Shown here in pieces: positions 6,886-10,109 of a DNA stretch of 10,109 nt (positions are counted from its first letter, which is position 1; every line of letters starts with the position of its first letter). This stretch comes from Fimbriimonadaceae bacterium (GTDB lineage: Bacteria; Armatimonadota; Fimbriimonadia; Fimbriimonadales; Fimbriimonadaceae): the NCBI GenBank assembly GCA_019694835.1, contig JAIBBE010000245.1, positions 1-10,109 on the forward strand. The letters are read 5' to 3'. A program made the position numbers and the translations under genes. The notes under the pieces were generated by a model. It worked only from the letters and a program-made list of their open reading frames with translations, searched no databases and was not told the DNA's origin.

Positions 6886-7215
6886 ATGGTATCGCTTCTC
6901 GATTTGAAAGATGCGGCAGAAGCCCTTGGCTTCAGCTGCGAAATAACGACAGTTTTGACGGTTGATCTCGACGGGCGAATATTCGCCCTGTTCACGATCA
7001 AAGCTGGAATCGTTGAAACGAATCTGGTCGATGAGACTGGCACTTCGTTCGACTTTACCGGTTCGATGAAGTGGGACTCACGCCTCTCGGCGCAACAGAT
7101 AATGGATTGTGTCCGGTCGTTCCCTGCCGGTTACGGTTGGCAAGAACGCCTCTCGTCTTACCTTCAAGCGCTCGACGGCAACGCTCCCGGTTCTGCCGAG
7201 GCTGCCGGAGTTTAA
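6886..7215 (+). CDS. Protein of unknown function, module 1 cargo gene
   Basis: I choose the ATG at 6886 (MVSLLDLKDAAEALG) because ggaga (6876-6880) lies five bases upstream. A GTG at 6853 in the same frame falls inside the long hairpin and is less likely. The 109-residue product has no signal peptide or membrane segment. It begins with a helix (LLDLKDAAEALGF), then alternating strands (TTVLTVDLDGRIFALFTIK; GIVETNLVDETG), then a helical C-terminus (SAQQIMDCVRSF; WQERLSSYLQAL). I do not recognise the family; a small cytosolic alpha/beta protein is all that can be said. It stands between the leader of module 1 and the first copy of the 210-bp repeat, the same position that an unrelated gene holds in module 2. 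Confidence 0.7.
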   Translation: MVSLLDLKDAAEALGFSCEITTVLTVDLDGRIFALFTIKAGIVETNLVDETGTSFDFTGSMKWDSRLSAQQIMDCVRSFPAGYGWQERLSSYLQALDGNAPGSAEAAGV

Positions 7216-7244
7216 GCGCAATGGTTTAGGAGGGGGTGGTCGAG

Positions 7245-7319
7245 GTGATCTTCGAGATCGCCACCGGCGACGAAAGTTCGATCGAGAAGCTCGTCCACGA
7301 AGGGATTGCTTCTCGCTAA
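7245..7319 (+). CDS. Possible 24-residue small ORF between gene 6886 and the repeat
   Basis: A GTG at 7245 (or 7236 in the same frame) opens a frame reading IFEIATGDESSIEKLVHEGI and ending at TAA 7317-7319, eleven bases before the repeat begins. A strong Shine-Dalgarno (aggaggggg, 7228-7236) precedes it by about ten bases. The residue pattern, amphipathic and rich in E, I and V, looks like real protein. It could be a small partner of the gene ending at 7215, or the tail of a longer gene that was lost. No family is recognisable. Confidence 0.4.
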   Translation: MIFEIATGDESSIEKLVHEGIASR

Positions 7320-7329
7320 AAAGGATACT

Positions 7330-7539
7330 GGCCGCACAACGCGGTTTTAGAATGAGTTTTCCGGGCTGTGCAGTGGCACCGCTTGGAGAGAACGTTCTAA
7401 AAGGTTTCAACGCATCACCGTGAAGCCTCCAATCTTTTTTGGCTCGCTCCCACCATCTACGCCACGGAAGTAAATGACCTTCGCCAACAGACAGCCCGAT
7501 TCAATGAGGAAACCGCTGTCGGCACAACATGCCGCGTGA
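7330..7539 (+). repeat. 210-bp direct repeat, copy 1
   Basis: This stretch recurs almost base for base at 8526-8734, with about fifteen differences concentrated at the ends and in the T-rich stretch near 7435. The repeat runs from ggccgca to gccgcgtga. It contains pairing segments kept in both copies: TTTTAGAA/TTCTAAAA (7345-7352 with 7395-7402), GTGC/GCAC (7367-7370 with 7375-7378, loop base differing between copies) and CGGGCTG/CAGCCCG (7362-7368 with 7492-7498). A 23-codon frame (MSFPGCAVAPLGENVLKGF...) is open in both copies but lacks a ribosome binding site. The unit may be a structured RNA, a recombination site or the remains of a larger unit. It sits 115 bp after the stop of gene 6886. 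Confidence 0.9.
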
Positions 7540-7965
7540 TTGCCGGGGAATCGTTCCGCCCTTGAAGAATCTCAGCCAGGACGGGTTCACTTTGAGGCAC
7601 AGGAAGAAGAGCAGGCACCATAACAACAAAGTTGGGTTGTGTCGGTTTTGGTGGTTCGTAGTTTCAGGCATCGTCCTTCCTCCTACTTCTTGCCCGCAAC
7701 CTTTTGATCTTTCTTCCGCTTCGCTCGGTAGACGGTATCGCTCGTCTCTGCCTGACTGTGCGGGTCATGTGGAGGCGAACGGTGATGTTCTTTAGATGTT
7801 TTACGACCCACATGTTTTCAGACACGACCTACGTCGTTGCCTTGAGTTGCCAGTTTGGGCGACTCAACGCAGCGACATTGGTCGTCTGTGAACGAGAGCG
7901 GAACGGACCGCATTACTCATTTCCCGGCAGCAGGGGCGTTTAGTCGCAATGCTGAAAGAGGCGAT
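7540..7965 (+). promoter_or_regulatory. Module 2 leader region (non-coding)
   Basis: No convincing gene is present in these 426 bases. The region contains the leader blocks shared with module 1 (cataacaac at 7619, ggtggttc at 7650, ggaggcgaacggtgatg at 7771) and a strong hairpin at 7842-7867. Open frames crossing it (for example one starting MPRDCRGIV at the repeat edge) are low-complexity, S/R/P-rich and without ribosome binding sites. I expect the promoter of gene 7966 here but cannot point to clear -35/-10 boxes. Confidence 0.4.
7842..7867 (+). promoter_or_regulatory. 10-bp hairpin upstream of gene 7966
   Basis: ttgagttgcc (7842-7851) pairs with ggcgactcaa (7858-7867), nine Watson-Crick pairs and one T-G wobble as RNA, around the loop agtttg. 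It lies about 100 bases before the start codon at 7966 and has no T run, so leader-RNA structure or a protein-binding site is more likely than a terminator. Confidence 0.5.
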
Positions 7966-8499
7966 ATGAAAGACGGGTTTTTTGACCGAAGGCTTCTAAA
8001 GCTGTTCGAGAAGGTTCGGGCCGCTCTGGGGCCTTGCACTGCTTGTCTTCCCGACGGAGGGGAAGAAAAACTTCCAGCCAACGAATGGTTTAATCGCGTA
8101 TGCGAGTGGATTGAACTGTATCAAAACGGGTGCACGCGCGACACCTACCCCAAGTTCGACAAGGAAAGCGGATGGCTTTCCTATGACACCGACGACATCT
8201 CGATGGGAGTCAAGGGCGATGTCCTCGAGATAACGATCGGGGAGGCGGATGATCCCGCCCTTTATTTCCGCTGGGATCGGGGGGCCAACCTGGTTAACAA
8301 AGGCGAGGATAGCCTTCCTCGCTACCATATACTCGACCATTGGAGTCAGCGTGGCCAGTCTGTTGTGGTAAATCACAAAAGACTGGCGGAAACGCACATC
8401 ACGAAGCGGGAAGAGGCGGACAAGGCCATTGTGGAGATGCTCTCAGGAGCACTTCGCGCCGAAGTTCTGCATACCCTATGGTTTCCCACGGCGAAGTAG
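7966..8499 (+). CDS. Protein of unknown function, module 2 cargo gene
   Basis: The ATG at 7966 (MKDGFFDRRLLKLFEKV) follows aaagagg (7955-7961) at four bases. Upstream codons in the same frame, back to 7855, overlap the hairpin at 7842-7867 and have poor composition. The 177-residue product is soluble, acidic and rich in aromatics. It has a helical N-terminus with CTAC and EWFNRVCEWIELYQNG, a central strand-rich part (GWLSYDTDDISMGVKGDVLEITIG, then ALYFRWDRGANLV) and a helical C-terminus (REEADKAIVEMLSGALRAEV). No known family or catalytic motif is evident. Its shape and setting would suit an immunity-type, anti-defence or other accessory protein, but that is speculation. It shares no visible similarity with gene 6886, although both are framed by similar leaders and the same repeat. 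It is convergent with the partition genes. Confidence 0.75.
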   Translation: MKDGFFDRRLLKLFEKVRAALGPCTACLPDGGEEKLPANEWFNRVCEWIELYQNGCTRDTYPKFDKESGWLSYDTDDISMGVKGDVLEITIGEADDPALYFRWDRGANLVNKGEDSLPRYHILDHWSQRGQSVVVNHKRLAETHITKREEADKAIVEMLSGALRAEVLHTLWFPTAK

Positions 8500-8525
8500 G
8501 CTCCTAGTAGTCGATCAGGAAGTCG

Positions 8526-8734
8526 GGCCGCAGAACGCGGTTTTAGAATGAGTTTTCCGGGCTGTGCAATGGCACCGCTTGGAGAGAACGTTCTAAAAGG
8601 TTTCAACGCATCACCGTGAAGCCTCCAATCTCTTTAGCTCGCTCCCACCATCTACGCCACGGAAGTAAATGACCTTCGCCCACAGACAGCCCGACTAAAT
8701 GAGGAAACCGCTGTCGGCTCAAGATGCCGCGTGA
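8526..8734 (+). repeat. 210-bp direct repeat, copy 2
   Basis: This is the second copy of the repeat at 7330-7539, 1196 bp further on and in the same orientation, starting 26 bp after the stop of gene 7966. The inverted segments are retained: TTTTAGAA 8541-8548 with TTCTAAAA 8591-8598, and the GTGC/GCAC hairpin with a changed loop base. The 23-codon frame (8548-8619) is also kept, with one Val to Met change. The similarity fades just past gccgcgtga. Confidence 0.9.
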
Positions 8735-8763
8735 CTGTTGGCGAGTGTCGTATGCCTCTATAC

Positions 8764-8779
8764 AGTCTGACGTCAGACT
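8764..8779. promoter_or_regulatory. 16-bp perfect palindrome, candidate parS-like partition site
   Basis: AGTCTGACGTCAGACT is a perfect 16-bp palindrome. It touches the stop codon (8780-8782) of the partition gene on the - strand. Its architecture, two 8-bp arms without a spacer and a central CG-containing core, recalls chromosomal parS (also a 16-bp palindrome), though the letters differ. No T run follows on either strand, so it is not a typical terminator. It could be the centromere or operator of the adjacent ParAB system. I see only this one copy in the window. Confidence 0.45.
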
Positions 8780-9322
8780 CTACTCGAAGGCTCCTCTCTT
8801 CCGAGCCGCCTTCAAGATCGCCTTCTCAAAAGCCTCGCTCAAGACATTCGGAAAGTTCTTCGCGGTTACCGAGCCCCAGGCACCGCGCCGGGGAAGTTCC
8901 GCGAGTTCGAGTTCTTCTTTTGCGTTATGAAGAAGCGTCATGATGCCCTGGAAGACCTCGCTTGTTCGCGCATCACTTTCAGGGCTGAACGTCTGAACGT
9001 ATTCGACAAGCTCTTCAAGCATTGTCTTTGCCCGAGGCGACAAGTTCAGCTGATAGCGAATGACCGTCGGTTGCGCTTTGCGCTGAACCGGCTTCGGTTG
9101 CATCCGCTCCACCGGACGCTCGACCGGCTCCCGAATGATCTCTGGCTGAAGCCGATGTTCGACCGGCTGCGGAGTTGCCGGTCGTTCCACTACGCGCGGG
9201 CGCGGCGGCGGCACAGTAAAAGACGGCTCCTCGTCCAGGAAATCGCCGATATGAACCGGCGTGTCATCTGGAAGATCGAGCGAGTAGTCAGCCGGAAGGC
9301 CTCGGTTTGTCGGTCTAGCCAT
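8780..9322 (-). CDS. Small ParB-type (centromere-binding) partition protein, probable ribbon-helix-helix
   Basis: The ATG at 9322 overlaps the TAG stop of parA (ATGGCTAG, 8 bp overlap), so the two are translated together. The 180-residue protein has an acidic N-terminus (YSLDLPDDTPVHIGDFLDEE), a Pro/Arg-rich linker with repeated PVER-like units (residues about 38-85), and a folded C-terminal domain. In that domain, TVIRYQLNLSPRA suggests a beta strand, AKTMLEELVEYVQT a first helix and RTSEVFQGIMTLL a second helix. This is the order of a ribbon-helix-helix DNA-binding domain, followed by a helical tail rich in K/R. There is no ParB/Spo0J N-terminal domain. By position it should bind the centromere and stimulate ParA, as small partner proteins of type Ib partition loci do. 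The fold assignment is from pattern only. Confidence 0.65.
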   Translation of the reverse strand: MARPTNRGLPADYSLDLPDDTPVHIGDFLDEEPSFTVPPPRPRVVERPATPQPVEHRLQPEIIREPVERPVERMQPKPVQRKAQPTVIRYQLNLSPRAKTMLEELVEYVQTFSPESDARTSEVFQGIMTLLHNAKEELELAELPRRGAWGSVTAKNFPNVLSEAFEKAILKAARKRGAFE

Positions 9323-10109
9323 TTGCTACCTTCCCAAAGACGTTCTCATCAGGAAGCGGATTGAGTGTCTGGTCTTTGCGCTTCGAGCCGCGATTCAACA
9401 TCTCGTGAACGAGCGTCTCGAATTGGCGCGCCTGGTTCTCAGCTTCTGGAAGTTCGAAGATGGTGAGGCCGCGAACGGTAGCATCTCGCATGCGAACGCT
9501 TCGCCCAATGGTGGTACTGAAAACGACTTCGTCTCCGAATCGTTTCCTCAGCATCTGGTGAATCTCGCGGTCGAGCGTTGCCGTCTTGTCATAGTTTCCA
9601 AGGAGCACACCTGCAAGGCGAAGGCCGGGGTTGTAGCGCTCGCGCACCTTGGCAACAGTCCGCATCAGAAGTTCAAGTCCCTTCAGGTCGTAGCCGGAAG
9701 GAAAGACCGGGATGATAAACCAGTCAGCGGCGACAAGCGTTGAGACCATTAGGAAGTCGAGGCTTGGCGGTGTGTCGATGACGATGACGTCGCGTTGTCC
9801 GCGAAGCGTATCAAGTGAGCGACGCAAACGAAGACGCTGCTCACTTCGCATTTCATCGGCATCGAGCGTCGTTCGCTCTCCATCTGCGATTGCGATCTGA
9901 AGTTCGGATTCGAGCTTCAGTGGTACTGAGTTCAAGCCGCGATTACCGGGAAGGATCGTCAATCGGCCTTCAAACCGCTCTCCGAAATCAAGCTCGATAT
10001 CTCGCGCAGCGCGCTTCTTCAGGTATGCATCGGCGAGGGTGAATCTCCCCTCCTCTACAATGCTCTCGGACCGAATGCCGAAGCTCTCGGTCGCGTTACA
10101 TTGCGGGTC
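9315..10109 (-). CDS. parA: ParA-family partition ATPase, 5'-partial
   Basis: The frame is open to the right-hand edge, so the N-terminus with the deviant Walker A box lies outside the window. The visible 264 residues begin DPQCNATESFGI, the ParA/Soj segment normally DPQGNAT. They go on through LTILPGNRGLN, the Walker B strand DVIVIDTPPSLD and the segment ADWFIIPVFPSGYDLKGLELLM. The typical ParA C-terminal fold follows (LAGVLLGNYDKTATLDREI; GDEVVFSTTIGRSVRMRDA). ParA binds DNA non-specifically when ATP-bound and, with its partner, positions the replicon before division. Here it should stabilise the element or its excised circle. Cys replaces the usual Gly in DPQGNAT. The stop lies inside the start of the partner gene. 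Total length was probably about 300 residues. Confidence 0.9.
   Translation of the reverse strand, partial: DPQCNATESFGIRSESIVEEGRFTLADAYLKKRAARDIELDFGERFEGRLTILPGNRGLNSVPLKLESELQIAIADGERTTLDADEMRSEQRLRLRRSLDTLRGQRDVIVIDTPPSLDFLMVSTLVAADWFIIPVFPSGYDLKGLELLMRTVAKVRERYNPGLRLAGVLLGNYDKTATLDREIHQMLRKRFGDEVVFSTTIGRSVRMRDATVRGLTIFELPEAENQARQFETLVHEMLNRGSKRKDQTLNPLPDENVFGKVANG

Larger units (their letters stand above)
5462..10109. mobile_element. Integrative (plasmid-like) element, left end; right end outside window
   Basis: From the cut edge of the tRNA-Gly fragment to the end of the window the genes are of plasmid or integrative-element type: an orphan DNA methyltransferase, two unknown cargo genes between long direct repeats, and a ParA/ParB-type partition pair. 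All frames here are intact, unlike the region to the left. No integrase, relaxase or replication gene lies in the visible 4.6 kb, so these would have to sit further right. The matching intact tRNA-Gly(CCC) gene is expected at the far end. The boundary call rests on the tRNA fragment; the element class (ICE, integrated plasmid or genomic island) is undetermined. Confidence 0.65.

Noticed and set aside
7078..7410. - strand frame crossing repeat copy 1 (KPFRTFSPSGATAQPGKL), with a parallel frame in copy 2 (8373-8606)
   Set aside because: The frames are shared only because the DNA is repeated. They continue antisense through well-supported genes, start at TTG without a ribosome binding site, and a difference between copies is non-synonymous.
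8764..8779. Palindrome considered as a Rho-independent terminator between convergent genes
   Set aside because: It has no loop and no T run on either side, so a terminator reading is weak.

Overview
The window joins two very different pieces of DNA at about position 5417-5461. The left half (1-5416) looks like chromosome of a GC-rich soil-type bacterium. Secreted cytochrome c, ectonucleotide pyrophosphatase and amidohydrolase genes packed together on one strand recall Acidobacteriota (Bryobacter/Solibacter-like). That taxonomic guess is an inference from gene content, not a measurement.

Left half, all on the + strand: the C-terminal part of a SAM-dependent methyltransferase (1-426); a cytochrome c gene broken by a 13-bp tandem duplication and a second frameshift (458-1950); a secreted protein of unknown function with a degenerate HExxH-like motif (1966-2661); a nucleotide pyrophosphatase/phosphodiesterase with a frameshift and a missing metal ligand (2658-3967); and an amidohydrolase remnant with four in-frame stops and frameshifts (about 3967-5044). 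Spacing and overlaps suggest a former operon in advanced decay. 5045-5416 holds nothing I can name.

At 5417-5461 lies the 3' half of a tRNA-Gly(CCC) gene on the - strand, with encoded CCA, cut exactly at the anticodon loop. This is the expected form of the displaced att half left by an integrative element in a tRNA gene. The orientation places the element to the right, running past the window edge.

Right half (5462-10109) carries element-type genes with intact frames: a beta-class DNA methyltransferase (5670-6419); two genes of unknown function (6886-7215 and 7966-8499), each followed by a copy of a nearly identical ~210-bp repeat (7330-7539 and 8526-8734) and each preceded by a leader sharing short blocks; and, convergent on the - strand, a ParA ATPase (9315-10109, running off the edge) overlapping a small ParB-type protein with a probable ribbon-helix-helix domain (8780-9322). 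A perfect 16-bp palindrome (8764-8779) abuts the end of that gene and is a parS-like candidate.

Most interesting: the element boundary in the tRNA gene, the two repeat-bounded modules with unrelated cargo genes, and the contrast between the decayed chromosome side and the intact element side.
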